DNA from: Amaricoccus macauensis
GTDB lineage: Bacteria > Pseudomonadota > Alphaproteobacteria > Rhodobacterales > Rhodobacteraceae
Direction: 5' to 3'
NCBI RefSeq assembly: GCF_014201905.1
Contig: NZ_JACHFM010000003.1
Location: 186,001 to 250,000 of the forward strand
Length of the DNA: 64,000 nt
In this document: in pieces, positions 1 to 9,026 of the stretch
How positions within the stretch are numbered: the stretch's first letter is position 1
Layout: every line of letters starts with the position of its first letter
Translations under genes and position numbers: made by a program
The notes under the pieces: generated by a model
Told to the model about the DNA's origin: nothing
What the model saw: the letters and a program-made list of their open reading frames with translations, nothing else
Database searches by the model: none

Positions 1-14
1 TGGAGTGCCGGGAC

Positions 15-1592
15 ATGAGTACGTCAGCCGAAACCTCGAAGGGTCCGCTGGCCTATCCGGTCTTTCGCGCCCTTTGGATCGCCACGATCGTCTCGAACAT
101 CGGGACGTGGATGAATGACGTCGGCTCGGGCTGGCTGATGACGTCGCTGTCGCCAAGCCCGCTGATGGTGGCACTGGTGCAGGCGGCGACGACGCTGCCG
201 ATGTTCCTGCTGTCGTTGCCGGCGGGCGCGATGGCCGACATCGTCGACCGGCGCAGGATGCTCCTCGTCGCGCAGTTGCTGGCCGTCGTCGTGGCGGGCA
301 CGCTGTCGCTGCTCACGTTCTTCGAGCTGACGACGCCCTGGGTGCTGCTGGTCGCGACCTTCGGGCTCGGCGTCTCGGCCGCGCTGAGTGCGCCGATCTT
401 TCAGGCGATCGTGCCGGAACTGATCGACAAGCAGGCGCTGCCCGACGCGATCGCGCTCAACAGCCTCGGAATCAACATCTCCCGCGCCATCGGCCCGGCG
501 CTCGGCGGGATCATCGTTGCCGTGGCCGGGATCCCGGCGGTCTTCGCGCTGAACGCGGTCTCGGTTCTGGCGGTGATCTTCGTGGTCTGGCGCTGGGATC
601 GCAAGCCGGCCGAGAGCACCCTGCCGCCGGAACATTTCTGGGGGGCGATGAAGGCCGGCCTGCGCTATGCCCGCCACTCGCCCGCCATGCATGTGGTCCT
701 GATCCGCGCCGCCGGCTTCTTCGTCTTCGGCAGTGCCATGTGGGCGATGCTGCCGCTGATCGCGCGGAACACCCTCGGTCTGCATGCGGCGGGCTACGGG
801 GCACTGCTCGGCGCGATGGGCATCGGCGCTGTCGTCGGCGCGATTCTCCTGAAGCGGGTGCGGGCGAAAGTCTCGTCGAACCTGATTTCCATCGTGGCGA
901 CGGCGCTGTTCGCGGGCGTCACGCTGACGCTGGCGCTGGTCCCCAATCCCTGGGTCGGCGGTGCGGTGATGTTCGTCGCGGGCCTTGCCTGGATCGGCAT
1001 GATGACCTCGCTGAACGTCGCGGCTCAGATGGCTTCGGCGGGTTGGGTCAAGGCGCGGGCGCTGGCGATCTATCTGCTGGTGTTTCAGGGCTCGATGGCG
1101 CTCGGCAGCATGATCTGGGGCACGCTCGCCTCCCGCACGTCGATCGAGGTGGCGCTGGTGTCGGCCGCGGTCGGACAGCTCGTCGCGCTCGGGCTCGCGG
1201 CCTTCTGGCGGCTGCCGAAACAGCCGGCCGATCTCGCGCCCTCGAACCACTGGGCCGAGCCAGTCGTCGCCCTGCCGGACGTGGACGATCGCGGGCCGGT
1301 GCTGATCGAGATCGAGTATCGCGTCGACCCGGACCGGGAGGCCGAGTTCGTGGCCCTGCTGCGCAAGTTCAGCCTGACGCGCCTGCGCGACGGCGCGCTG
1401 CGCTGGGACGTGTGGGAGGACGTGGCCGAGCCGGGCAGGGTGGTCGAGGCCTTCATCGTCGAAAGCTGGCTCGAACATCAGCGCCAGCACCAGCGCACGA
1501 CCGGAACCGACAAGCTTCGGCAAGCCGAACTGCACGAGTTCCATCTGGACGAACAGCCGCCGGTGGTCCGCCACCTGCTGCGGCCTCGCTGA
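15..1592 (+). CDS. MFS exporter (EntS/MFS_3 type) with C-terminal ABM-like domain
   Basis: A 525-residue membrane protein. Residues about 15-415 carry the alternating hydrophobic segments of a 12-helix major facilitator, with the MFS loop motif DIVDRRRML near residue 75 and the MFS_3 (enterobactin exporter-like) opening FRALWIATIVSNIGTWMNDVGS. Residues about 430-525 form a soluble tail (EIEYRVDPDREAEFVALL onward) that resembles an antibiotic-biosynthesis-monooxygenase-type ferredoxin fold. The substrate is unknown; the family exports siderophores and drugs. ATG at 15 is preceded by GGAG about 9 bases upstream. A doxX gene follows on the same strand after 75 bases. The family is clear; the job is not. 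Confidence 0.85.
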   Translation: MSTSAETSKGPLAYPVFRALWIATIVSNIGTWMNDVGSGWLMTSLSPSPLMVALVQAATTLPMFLLSLPAGAMADIVDRRRMLLVAQLLAVVVAGTLSLLTFFELTTPWVLLVATFGLGVSAALSAPIFQAIVPELIDKQALPDAIALNSLGINISRAIGPALGGIIVAVAGIPAVFALNAVSVLAVIFVVWRWDRKPAESTLPPEHFWGAMKAGLRYARHSPAMHVVLIRAAGFFVFGSAMWAMLPLIARNTLGLHAAGYGALLGAMGIGAVVGAILLKRVRAKVSSNLISIVATALFAGVTLTLALVPNPWVGGAVMFVAGLAWIGMMTSLNVAAQMASAGWVKARALAIYLLVFQGSMALGSMIWGTLASRTSIEVALVSAAVGQLVALGLAAFWRLPKQPADLAPSNHWAEPVVALPDVDDRGPVLIEIEYRVDPDREAEFVALLRKFSLTRLRDGALRWDVWEDVAEPGRVVEAFIVESWLEHQRQHQRTTGTDKLRQAELHEFHLDEQPPVVRHLLRPR

Positions 1593-1667
1593 CTGCGGCC
1601 GCCTGCGGCCAAATCAACAACGACCAATCCAAATCTCTGAGAAACCGAGTAAACGAGGTAACCGAAA

Positions 1668-2051
1668 ATGCAACCTGTTGAAAACTACCGGCCGCTGGCC
1701 CTGAGCGCGCTGAGGATCGTGACCGCATTGGTCATCTTCAGCTACGGTCTTCAGAAGATCGTCGGCTTTCCGGCGGTCCAAGGCCCGCCCGTGGGCTCGC
1801 TGCCGTGGATCGCCGGCGTCTTCGAACTGGTCCTGGGCTTCCTGGTCCTGATCGGCCTCAAGACCCGGATCGCCGCCTTCGTCCTCTCCGGCGTCATGGC
1901 GTTCGCCTATTTCCTGGCCCACGCGCCGCAGAACTTCTTCCCGGCACAGAATGGCGGCGTGGCCGCGATCCTGTTCTCCTTCATCTTCCTCTACCTTTCA
2001 GTCGCGGGCGCGGGACCGGTCAGCGTCGACGAGATGGATCGCCGCAAGTAA
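1668..2051 (+). CDS. DoxX family membrane protein
   Basis: A 127-residue protein with four hydrophobic segments. The N-terminal pattern LRIVTALVIFSYGLQKI and the central GSLPWIAGVFELVLGFLVLIGL are typical of the DoxX family, small inner-membrane proteins linked in some bacteria to redox and thiol stress. The start ATG has AGG about 9 bases upstream (GAGGTAACCGAAA). It lies 75 bases after the MFS gene on the same strand and may be cotranscribed. A strong inverted repeat follows its stop. The family call is firm; the function is unknown. Confidence 0.85.
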   Translation: MQPVENYRPLALSALRIVTALVIFSYGLQKIVGFPAVQGPPVGSLPWIAGVFELVLGFLVLIGLKTRIAAFVLSGVMAFAYFLAHAPQNFFPAQNGGVAAILFSFIFLYLSVAGAGPVSVDEMDRRK

Positions 2052-2085
2052 GTCCGCAGGTAACGGCCAGCAATCGCAGGCAGGC

Positions 2086-2117
2086 GCGCCCACGGAGCTT
2101 CCCGGCTCCGTGGGCGC
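2086..2117. terminator. Bidirectional stem-loop terminator
   Basis: A perfect 13-bp inverted repeat (GCGCCCACGGAGC and its complement, loop TTCCCG) sits in the 75-base gap between the convergent doxX (+) and FAD-oxidase (-) genes. It lacks a clear U-tract, so intrinsic termination is inferred from position and stem strength. Confidence 0.7.
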
Positions 2118-2126
2118 AGACCATTT

Positions 2127-3557
2127 CTACTCTGGCTCCGCTTCCAGCACCTTGCCCGGGTTGAGCAGGTTCGCGGGGTCGAGGGCACGCTTCAGGCGTG
2201 CCATGAGCGACATCTCGGCCTCGGTGCGGGTGTAGCGGAGGTACTTGCGCTTCTTGAGGCCGATGCCGTGCTCGGCGGAGACCGTTCCGCCAAAGGCGCG
2301 GACCTGATCGTAGACGATGGCGTCGATTTCCGACATCGGTTGCGACGCCGCACCGGGGATCAGCGCGACCACATGCATGTTTCCGTCGGCGATGTGGCCG
2401 TAGAAGAGCGACAGCACGTCGGGCAGGGCGGTTGCGAGCTTCTCCCGGCAGGCGGCGGCGAAGATGTCCATGACCGGCACCGGCAAGCCGATGTCGAAGG
2501 CCGCGTGCGCCCCGAGGAAGGTGACGAACTCGCCGGCCGCGTCGCGGGTCCGCCAGAAGGCGGTGATGTCGGCGGTGCTCTGGGCGACGGCCGCGTCCTC
2601 GATCACGCCATCCTCGAACGCCGTCTCGATCCAGCGCTCGAAGCGCGCGCCGTCGATCTCCGCGTCGAGCCCCTGCATCTCCACCAGCACGTAGAAGCCA
2701 TGCGGCCCGTTGATCGGCGCGCGCACGCCCCTGACGCGAACCGTCGCCGCTTCCCAGTAGTCCGGCCACATCACCTCGAAGGCCGAGAGCATCGGCCCGA
2801 GGCCGCGGCGCGCCCGGGAGAGGAGTTCGGTGACGTCGGCGTAGCTCGCGAGGCCGCAGATCGCCGCATGGGTGCAGCCGGGTTTGGGATAGAGCCGCAA
2901 CACCGCGCGGGTGATGATCCCGAGCGTGCCCTCGGAGCCGAGGAACAGCTGCTTCAGATCGAACCCCGCGTTGTTCTTCAGCATCTTGTTGAGCCCGGTG
3001 ACCAGCGTGCCATCGGGGAGGACGTATTCGAGGCCGAGCACCATCTCTTTCGCCATGCCGTAGCGGATGACGCGGTTGCCGCCGGCGTTGGTCGCGAGGT
3101 TGCCGCCGATCTGGCAGGAGCCGCGCGCCCCGAGATCGAGGGCGATCAGGAAGCCCGCCTCGTCGGCGGCGCGCTGCACGGTTTCGAGTGGCGTCCCGGC
3201 GCGGACGGTGATGGTCGCCGAGTCCGGGTCGATCTCCTCGATGCCGGTGAACCGTTCGAGCGAGACGACGACCGCGCCCTCGATCGGCCGCGCACCGCCC
3301 GCGAGGCCGGTGAGCCCGCCCTGCGGCACGACCGGAACGCCGTGTTCCGCACAGATCCGCATGGCGTCGGCGACGCCCTCGGCGGTGTCCGGCCGCACCA
3401 CGGCGAGCGGACGGACCGGGGGAAGAAAGCTCGAGTCCTGAAGGTTGCGCTCCGGGATCTCCTCTCCCGCCAGCAGGGCAGAGGCGGAGAAGCGGGACGC
3501 GAGGGCGGAGAGGCAGGCGTTTCGCGCACCCTCCGCCGTCTGGGTGTCATGCAGCAT
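2127..3557 (-). CDS. FAD-linked oxidase (glycolate oxidase GlcD / D-lactate dehydrogenase type)
   Basis: A 476-residue flavoenzyme of the VAO/PCMH family that oxidises 2-hydroxyacids such as glycolate or D-lactate. Residues about 40-215 form the FAD-binding domain (VVPQGGLTGLAGGA; GSCQIGGNLATNAGGNRVIR; FLGSEGTLGIITRAVLRLYP). The remainder is the FAD-oxidase C-terminal domain with FYGHIADGNMHV and SAEHGIGLKK. I chose the ATG at 3557, 14 bases after the permease stop, although no good Shine-Dalgarno is visible. It is the last gene of the sugar ABC operon, and with the nearby aldehyde dehydrogenase and phosphoglycolate phosphatase it suggests glycolate oxidation. D-lactate is the alternative substrate. 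Confidence 0.85.
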   Translation of the reverse strand: MLHDTQTAEGARNACLSALASRFSASALLAGEEIPERNLQDSSFLPPVRPLAVVRPDTAEGVADAMRICAEHGVPVVPQGGLTGLAGGARPIEGAVVVSLERFTGIEEIDPDSATITVRAGTPLETVQRAADEAGFLIALDLGARGSCQIGGNLATNAGGNRVIRYGMAKEMVLGLEYVLPDGTLVTGLNKMLKNNAGFDLKQLFLGSEGTLGIITRAVLRLYPKPGCTHAAICGLASYADVTELLSRARRGLGPMLSAFEVMWPDYWEAATVRVRGVRAPINGPHGFYVLVEMQGLDAEIDGARFERWIETAFEDGVIEDAAVAQSTADITAFWRTRDAAGEFVTFLGAHAAFDIGLPVPVMDIFAAACREKLATALPDVLSLFYGHIADGNMHVVALIPGAASQPMSEIDAIVYDQVRAFGGTVSAEHGIGLKKRKYLRYTRTEAEMSLMARLKRALDPANLLNPGKVLEAEPE

Positions 3558-3571
3558 CGGGGAGGGGTCTT

Positions 3572-4570
3572 TCAGCCGAAGTAGCGGACGCGGAAGGCGT
3601 CGATGGCGACGGCGATGAAGATCATCACGCCCCCGATCATGCCGACGTAGAACGACGGGACCGAGATGATCGCAAGGCCGACCTGGATCACGGTGAGGAG
3701 CAGGACGCCGCCGAGAACGCCGACGGCGTTGCCGCGGCCACCGAAGACGGAGACCCCGCCGATGATCGGCGCGGCGATGGCGTAGAGCAGGTAGCTCGAC
3801 CCCTGGTTCGAGGTCACGGCCATCTGCCACGAGGCGAGCAGATACCCGGCGACTCCGGCGAGGAACCCCGAGATCGTGAAGGCCGCGATCTTGATGCGAT
3901 CGACGCGGATACCGGCGGAGTTGGACGCGACAGGATTGCCGCCGACGGCGTAGATGCTGCGGCCGAGCACGGTCCGGCGGAGCATCACGCCCATGGCGAT
4001 CAGCGCGGCGAGGAAGACGAGCGGCATGACCGGCCAGCCGCCGAAGAACGCCGCCTGGCCGATCCACGTATAGCCGTCGGCCATCGTCGTCAGGGTCTTG
4101 CCCTGGGTGATCGCGAGAAGCGCGCCTTGCAGGATGATCATCATCGCCAGCGTCTCGATGAGCGAGACCATGCGGAGACGGGTGATGCAGAGGCCGTTGA
4201 AGAAGCCGATGGCGGTCGCGGCGCCGACGCCGCAGAGCATCGCCGGCAGCCACGGCAGCCCGAGCGACGAATAGGCAAGGACACCGATCGCGGCCGAGAA
4301 CCCGGCGCTCGCCGGGATCGAGAGGTCGATCTCGGCGACGAGGAGCGGCAGCGAGATGGCAAGGGCGAGCATCCCGAGGACGGTGGCCTGGACCAGCACG
4401 TTCTGAAGATTGAAGAGCGTGAGGAAATACTCGTTAAACGCGCCGAAGAAGATCACGAGCGCGACGAGCCAGATCCAGACGACGTTGTGCAGCAGCCAGC
4501 CGAGCAACGGGCTCGGGCCGGTTTTGGCGGGCGCTGCGGGAGTCGCGGCGGTGAGGGTACCTTCGTTCAT
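3572..4570 (-). CDS. Sugar ABC transporter permease (RbsC/BPD_transp_2 type)
   Basis: A 332-residue inner-membrane permease with about 8-10 hydrophobic segments after a short cytoplasmic N-terminus. The motif LRRTVLGRSIYAVGGNPVASNSAG is the signature EAA-like loop of the RbsC/XylH family that contacts the ATPase. AGGAG lies 10-14 bases before the ATG. It sits 15 bases after the ATPase gene and 14 before the oxidase. With the adjacent binding protein and ATPase it forms a carbohydrate importer for a pentose, polyol or related sugar. Confidence 0.9.
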   Translation of the reverse strand: MNEGTLTAATPAAPAKTGPSPLLGWLLHNVVWIWLVALVIFFGAFNEYFLTLFNLQNVLVQATVLGMLALAISLPLLVAEIDLSIPASAGFSAAIGVLAYSSLGLPWLPAMLCGVGAATAIGFFNGLCITRLRMVSLIETLAMMIILQGALLAITQGKTLTTMADGYTWIGQAAFFGGWPVMPLVFLAALIAMGVMLRRTVLGRSIYAVGGNPVASNSAGIRVDRIKIAAFTISGFLAGVAGYLLASWQMAVTSNQGSSYLLYAIAAPIIGGVSVFGGRGNAVGVLGGVLLLTVIQVGLAIISVPSFYVGMIGGVMIFIAVAIDAFRVRYFG

Positions 4571-4585
4571 TCGCCTCGTCTCCTG

Positions 4586-6106
4586 TCAGGCCTGGACCGT
4601 GGCGCGCACGCGCTCGACGGTGATCTCGTTGCCGAAGAGCGTCTCGCGGACGCGGCCGTGCTCGAAGATGCACACGCGATCGACGGCGCGCACCAGCTCG
4701 TCCGTGTCGGTCGAGACGATGATGACTGCGACGCCCTCGCGGCTGAGGGCGTCAATGATGGCGAGGACATCCTGCTTGACCCCGATGTCGATGCCGCGCG
4801 TCGGTTCGTCGACGATAAGGAGACGCGGCTTCGTCGCGAGCACCCGCCCGAGGCAGACCTTCTGCTGGTTGCCGCCGGACAGGGTGTCGACCGCGTAGTC
4901 GGGGGTCGGGGCCTTGATGCCCATGGCCTTGAAGTAGTGCTGGACGACGCCGCTCTCGGCGGCGCGGTCGATGAAGCCGGCGCGGCTGCGATCTCCGAGG
5001 GAGGAGAGCGAGATGTTGGCGCCGATCGACATCTGCCCGACCGAGCCTTCGCGGCGCCGGTCGTCGGAGAGGTAGGCGATGCCGGCGGCAATGGCCTCGG
5101 CCGGGCTAGCGGGAAGCGATTGCGCGACGCCGCCGAGCGACAGCGAGCCGGAGCCGTGGTTGAGGCCGAAGACCGCCTTGGCGAGTTCCTTGGCGCCGGC
5201 GCCGGGCAGTCCGGTGAAGCCGACAACCTCGCCGGGGGCGATGTCGAGGGCGGCGATGTCGACGTCCCTCGCGCGCACGTTGCGGAGCGAGACGGCCGGG
5301 GCCACCCCGGTGTGGTCGCGACGCTCCCGCTGGAAGAGCGCGAGCCCGCGGCCGAGCACGAGCTCGGTCAGCCGCTCGGAGGTGAGGCTTCCCACGTCGT
5401 CGGAGCCGCCGGCGAGGCGGCCGTCGCGCAGCACGGAGACCGCGTCGCAGATTTCGAGGATCTCGTCATTGTAGTGCGAGATGAAGATGAAGGTCACGCC
5501 CTCCGCCTTGAGGCGGCGCATGAAGTCGAAGAGCTGCCGGCGGTCGGCGACGGTCAGCGCCGCGGTCGGCTCATCGAGGATGATGACCCGGCCGCCAGAG
5601 AACATGGCGCGCAGGATGTTGAGCTTGCGGCGGGTGACGGCGTCGAGCTTGCCGGCGAGGGCCATCGGGTCGATGCCCGTGCCCTCGACCATGCGCCTCG
5701 CCTGCGCGTGCAGGGTCTTCCAGTTCACGAAGCCGCCGCGGTTCGGCCAGATGCCGAGGAGGAGGTTTTCCGCCGCGGTCATGCTGTCGATGATCATTGG
5801 CTCCTGGGTGACGAGGAAGACGCCTGCCTCCTCCATGGAGCGCACGTCGACATGGTCGAGCTCGCGCCCGTCCATGACGATCCGGCCAGAGCTTGGCGAG
5901 CGCTGGCCGGAGATGATGCCGACAAGCGTCGACTTGCCGGCGCCGTTTTCCCCGAGCAGGCCGTGGATGTCGCCACGGCGGATCTCCACGGTCACGTCGC
6001 GGAGCGCTGTCACCGCTCCGTAGATGCGCGTGACGTTCTCGACGCGGAGGATGACGTCTCCGGTGCCCCTGGGCGCCGGCTGGGCGTGCGGAATTGGCTC
6101 GGGCAT
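4586..6106 (-). CDS. Sugar ABC transporter ATP-binding protein (RbsA/XylG type)
   Basis: A 506-residue protein with two tandem nucleotide-binding domains. The first has Walker A GENGAGKST (about residue 54), a variant C-loop FSGGR and Walker B VIILDEP. The second (from about residue 260) has C-loop LSGGNQQKV and Walker B LLIVDEPTRGID, while its Walker A is degenerate (TGLPGAGAKEL), as is usual for RbsA-type proteins. AGGAGG lies 8 bases before the ATG. It energises the importer with the flanking permease and binding protein. Confidence 0.92.
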   Translation of the reverse strand: MPEPIPHAQPAPRGTGDVILRVENVTRIYGAVTALRDVTVEIRRGDIHGLLGENGAGKSTLVGIISGQRSPSSGRIVMDGRELDHVDVRSMEEAGVFLVTQEPMIIDSMTAAENLLLGIWPNRGGFVNWKTLHAQARRMVEGTGIDPMALAGKLDAVTRRKLNILRAMFSGGRVIILDEPTAALTVADRRQLFDFMRRLKAEGVTFIFISHYNDEILEICDAVSVLRDGRLAGGSDDVGSLTSERLTELVLGRGLALFQRERRDHTGVAPAVSLRNVRARDVDIAALDIAPGEVVGFTGLPGAGAKELAKAVFGLNHGSGSLSLGGVAQSLPASPAEAIAAGIAYLSDDRRREGSVGQMSIGANISLSSLGDRSRAGFIDRAAESGVVQHYFKAMGIKAPTPDYAVDTLSGGNQQKVCLGRVLATKPRLLIVDEPTRGIDIGVKQDVLAIIDALSREGVAVIIVSTDTDELVRAVDRVCIFEHGRVRETLFGNEITVERVRATVQA

Positions 6107-6142
6107 GCGGCTAGCCTCCTGATCTGGGCCCCGGGCGAAAAC

Positions 6143-7237
6143 TCAGGCGTAGGGGATGTTCCAGACCTTTTCGGAGATGTAGCCCCAGTGACGCTCGTCC
6201 TTGGCGTTGTCGCCGTCGATGACGAACGGCGGGATGACGAGGGTCGGGCCGGTCGTGCCCTGCACGATCTCGCCCTTCTCCCAGAAGTACTTCTTGTTCT
6301 CATAGACGCCGAGCGGCACCGCATTGCCCTTCAGGGCATGGGTCGTCAGCATCTCGACCGCGATCTCGCCGTAGGCGATCGGGTCCTGCGAGACGCAGGC
6401 GTCCATGTAGCCTTCGTTGATCCAGTTCACCGCCACCGGCTCGCCGTCGATGTTGATGAAGATGACGTGGCCTTCCTCGCCGACCTTCTTCCAGCGGTCC
6501 TTCTGCTGGAGCGCCGTGGCGATGCCGCGGGACGGGGAGTCCGAGGGCGCGTGGACCGCGTCGAGGTCGGGGTACTCCGAGAGCGTCGAGAGGGTGACAG
6601 CGAGCATCTGGTCGAGCTGGCCCTCGGTCGGGCGGGCGAGGTAGTTGATGTCCGGGTACTGGGCGAAGGTGGCGTCCATGCCCTCCTTGCGGGCCCGCCA
6701 GGCCGACGAGGCCAGCGCGCCGTAGCAGTTGAGGACGGTTCCCTTCGGGCTGCCGTATCTGGCTTCCAGCCGCTTGATGATCTCCTTCGCCGCCATCACG
6801 CCGCCTTCGCGGTTGTCGAAGCTGACGGTGATCGCCACGTCACCGCCGTCGGCCGGGGTGTCGATGATCGCGACGGGGATGTTCTTCTGGTTGTAGCGCT
6901 TGATCGCGCTGACGATCGCCTGGCTGTCGATCGGATCGGAGACGATGGCGGAGGGCTGCTTAAGGAGCTGGCTCTGCCACTGCTCGAGCTGGCGGGTATT
7001 GTCGAAGTTGGCGTTCGTTGCCGCGAACTCGCCACTGGCGGCTTCGACCGCCCGCTTCACCGCCTCTTCCTGGATGACGAAGAAATAGTAGTCGAGGCTC
7101 TTGTTGGAATAGGGAATGAAGAGCCGGTCGGCCGCCATCGCCATGCGCCCCGACATCCCCGTGGCCAGCGCCCCGATGCCGAGGGCCGCGCCGCCTGCCA
7201 GCACGCTGCGGCGGTCCATTTTCACCTTGCTGTTCAT
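6143..7237 (-). CDS. Periplasmic sugar-binding protein of the ABC importer (Tat-type signal)
   Basis: A 364-residue periplasmic-binding protein, first gene of the importer operon. The N-terminus DRRSVLAGGAALGIGALATG carries a twin-arginine pair followed by a weak hydrophobic stretch and an AMAA cleavage region, so Tat export is likely. The mature part has the type I periplasmic-binding pattern (ANFDNTRQLEQWQSQL; PSAIVSDPIDSQAI; KNIPVAIIDTPADGG). The Shine-Dalgarno GGGAGG is well placed. The ligand cannot be read from sequence. A TAGTTATACTA site lies 26-37 bases upstream of the start. Confidence 0.88.
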   Translation of the reverse strand: MNSKVKMDRRSVLAGGAALGIGALATGMSGRMAMAADRLFIPYSNKSLDYYFFVIQEEAVKRAVEAASGEFAATNANFDNTRQLEQWQSQLLKQPSAIVSDPIDSQAIVSAIKRYNQKNIPVAIIDTPADGGDVAITVSFDNREGGVMAAKEIIKRLEARYGSPKGTVLNCYGALASSAWRARKEGMDATFAQYPDINYLARPTEGQLDQMLAVTLSTLSEYPDLDAVHAPSDSPSRGIATALQQKDRWKKVGEEGHVIFINIDGEPVAVNWINEGYMDACVSQDPIAYGEIAVEMLTTHALKGNAVPLGVYENKKYFWEKGEIVQGTTGPTLVIPPFVIDGDNAKDERHWGYISEKVWNIPYA

Positions 7238-7262
7238 TGAGTTGCCTCCCTGGCTGGTTTGC

Positions 7263-7274
7263 GTAGTTATACTA
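7263..7274. promoter_or_regulatory. Candidate operator upstream of the sugar ABC operon
   Basis: GTAGTTATACTA contains the imperfect palindrome TAGT-TAT-ACTA. It lies about 26 bases before the start of the binding-protein gene. Closely matching sites occur at 12746-12759 and 12945-12959 before the two other units of this catabolic region. I infer binding by the RpiR-type regulator encoded at 8169-9026. Confidence 0.55.
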
Positions 7275-7416
7275 GATGATAGGAACGAGCGTCAACTGAG
7301 TCGCGGCGCGGCGCATCTTGCCGGCTGCGCGCGATTCAGGAGTTTATCTAAGATATTTCAGGATGGTGTGCGCATATATCCCGTGGATGACGCGCTGGCG
7401 GGATAGTGTTGTTTAA

Positions 7417-8127
7417 CTACGCCTGCCGCATGGCGACGTAGGAGGAACCGTTGAAGCATCCCACCACCATTCCCGCCGCCTCGCGGGTGAAGAGGCCGTT
7501 CTCGACGACGCCCGGAATGCGGTTGAGCTCGGTCTCGAGCAGCGCCGCGTCCGGCACCACCCCGCACGCGCAGTCGAGGATGAAGTTGCCGCTGTCGGTG
7601 ACCACCGGCTGGCCGTCCCGCAGCCGCCGGGTGATGGCGGCGTCCGGGATGCCGGCCTCGGCGAGGGTCCGCGCCACCAGCCGCTCGGTCTGCTTCCAGC
7701 CGAACTGGACGACCTCGACGGGCAGCGGAAAGGCCCCGAGCCGGTCGACGATCTTGGTCTCGTCGCAGATGCAGATCATCCGCTTCGAGGCGTGGGCGAT
7801 GATCTTCTCCCAGAGCAGGCACGCGCCGCCGCCCTTGATCATGTTCATCGCCCGGTCGATCTCGTCGGGACCGTCGATCGTCAGGTCGATCTCGCCCATG
7901 TCGTTCGGGTCGGTGATCTCGATGCCGACCTCGCGCGCCACGTCGATGGTCGAGCGCGAGGTCGCGGTGCAGGTCAGGCGCATGCCGTTCGCCACATGCT
8001 GTCCGAGCTCGCGCACGAAGAAGTGCGACGTCGTGCCCGAACCGAGTCCGAGCGTCATGCCGTCACGGACGAAATCCGCGATCACGCGGCGTGCGGCAAC
8101 CTTCTTGGCCTCGTCCTGCGAGTTCAT
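7417..8127 (-). CDS. rpiA: Ribose-5-phosphate isomerase A
   Basis: A 236-residue cytoplasmic enzyme interconverting ribose 5-phosphate and ribulose 5-phosphate. RpiA hallmarks are visible: LGLGSGTTSHFFVREL near residue 28, DLTIDGPDEID near residue 83, IKGGGACLLWEKIIA near residue 96, and LDCACG near residue 180. The length matches the family. AGGAGG lies 6-7 bases before the ATG. It is the last gene of the minus-strand catabolic operon, 41 bases after the RpiR regulator, and links the FGGY kinase product to the pentose phosphate pathway. Confidence 0.95.
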   Translation of the reverse strand: MNSQDEAKKVAARRVIADFVRDGMTLGLGSGTTSHFFVRELGQHVANGMRLTCTATSRSTIDVAREVGIEITDPNDMGEIDLTIDGPDEIDRAMNMIKGGGACLLWEKIIAHASKRMICICDETKIVDRLGAFPLPVEVVQFGWKQTERLVARTLAEAGIPDAAITRRLRDGQPVVTDSGNFILDCACGVVPDAALLETELNRIPGVVENGLFTREAAGMVVGCFNGSSYVAMRQA

Positions 8128-8168
8128 TCAAAGCCTCCTTTTCGGTGCATCCCGGGCCGGAGCCGGGC

Positions 8169-9026
8169 TCAGATCTTGTCGGTCTGCCAGGAGTCGAGCG
8201 CCGGCAGCTGGTCGGGGAATTCGCTCCCCGAGGCCATGGCGATCGCGGTCACCAGCATGTTGATGACGAGGTGGTGGTTGAAGCGCGACGCGAGCGGGGT
8301 CATCAGCTCGGTGCGGTCGTAGGGCAGGACGGCGACGACGACGTCCGAGACCCGCGCCAGCGGGCTGTCACCGGCGGCGACCGAGACCACGCGGGCGCCG
8401 CGCGAGCGGGTGGCGACGGCGACCTCGACCATCTGCTTGGTGTGGCCGGACTGGGAGAAGATCAGCGAGACTTCGCCCGGGCGGGCGCTCTCGGCATGCA
8501 TCCACTGGCGCTTCGGTCCGAGCAGCGCCTGGCAGCGCAGGCCGAGCCGCTGGAACTTGTGCTCCGCGTCGACCGCCGTCACCTCCGAGATGCCGGTGGC
8601 GTAGATCCCGGTCCACGTCGCATTGCGCAGAAGCGCCGCGCCTTCCTCCACCTGCCGCGGATCGAGATCCTCGAGCAGGCGCTGCACGGCGTTCAGCGAG
8701 TTGCGGCAGGTCTTGCGGACGACGTTGTCGATGCTGTCGCCCGGAATGATCTGCTCATAGGCGAAGGGTGCCGAGGGGACGAGGCTCTGGGCAAGCTGAA
8801 GCTTGAACTCCTGATAACCCTCGAAGCCGAGCCGCCGGCAGAACCGGATGATCGTCGGATCGCTGACCGAGCACTCCTCCGCCAGCCGGGCCATGCTCAT
8901 GCGGATCACGTCCGACGGCGAGGTCCGCACGAAGTCGGCGACGCGGCGCTCGGCGGCGCCCATCTCCGGCATGGTGGCCAGCACCTTTTGCAGGATGCTG
9001 GTCGCGTCTCTCGCGCCATCCATCAT
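8169..9026 (-). CDS. RpiR/MurR family transcriptional regulator (HTH + SIS)
   Basis: A 285-residue regulator. The N-terminal HTH_6 domain includes SMARLAEECSVSDPTIIRFC and GYQEFKLQLA. Residues about 125-260 form a SIS sugar-phosphate-binding domain (YATGISEVTAVDAEHKFQRLG; LIFSQSGHTKQMVEVA). The start is one of two adjacent ATG codons at 9021-9026; with the first, it overlaps the gph stop by 4 bases, implying coupled translation. It is the only regulator inside the sugar operons, so it is the natural candidate for the TAGTTWWRCTA sites at 7263, 12746 and 12945, probably responding to a phosphosugar. Confidence 0.88.
   Translation of the reverse strand: MMDGARDATSILQKVLATMPEMGAAERRVADFVRTSPSDVIRMSMARLAEECSVSDPTIIRFCRRLGFEGYQEFKLQLAQSLVPSAPFAYEQIIPGDSIDNVVRKTCRNSLNAVQRLLEDLDPRQVEEGAALLRNATWTGIYATGISEVTAVDAEHKFQRLGLRCQALLGPKRQWMHAESARPGEVSLIFSQSGHTKQMVEVAVATRSRGARVVSVAAGDSPLARVSDVVVAVLPYDRTELMTPLASRFNHHLVINMLVTAIAMASGSEFPDQLPALDSWQTDKI

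Noticed and set aside
4127-7240. A plus-strand open frame of more than 1000 codons
   Set aside because: It is antisense to the ABC operon, which has clear family motifs; long antisense frames are expected at this GC content.
7411-7420. GTTTAACTAC, a half-match to the sugar operator
   Set aside because: It matches only TAGTTAA and overlaps the rpiA stop codon; not counted in the three-site set.
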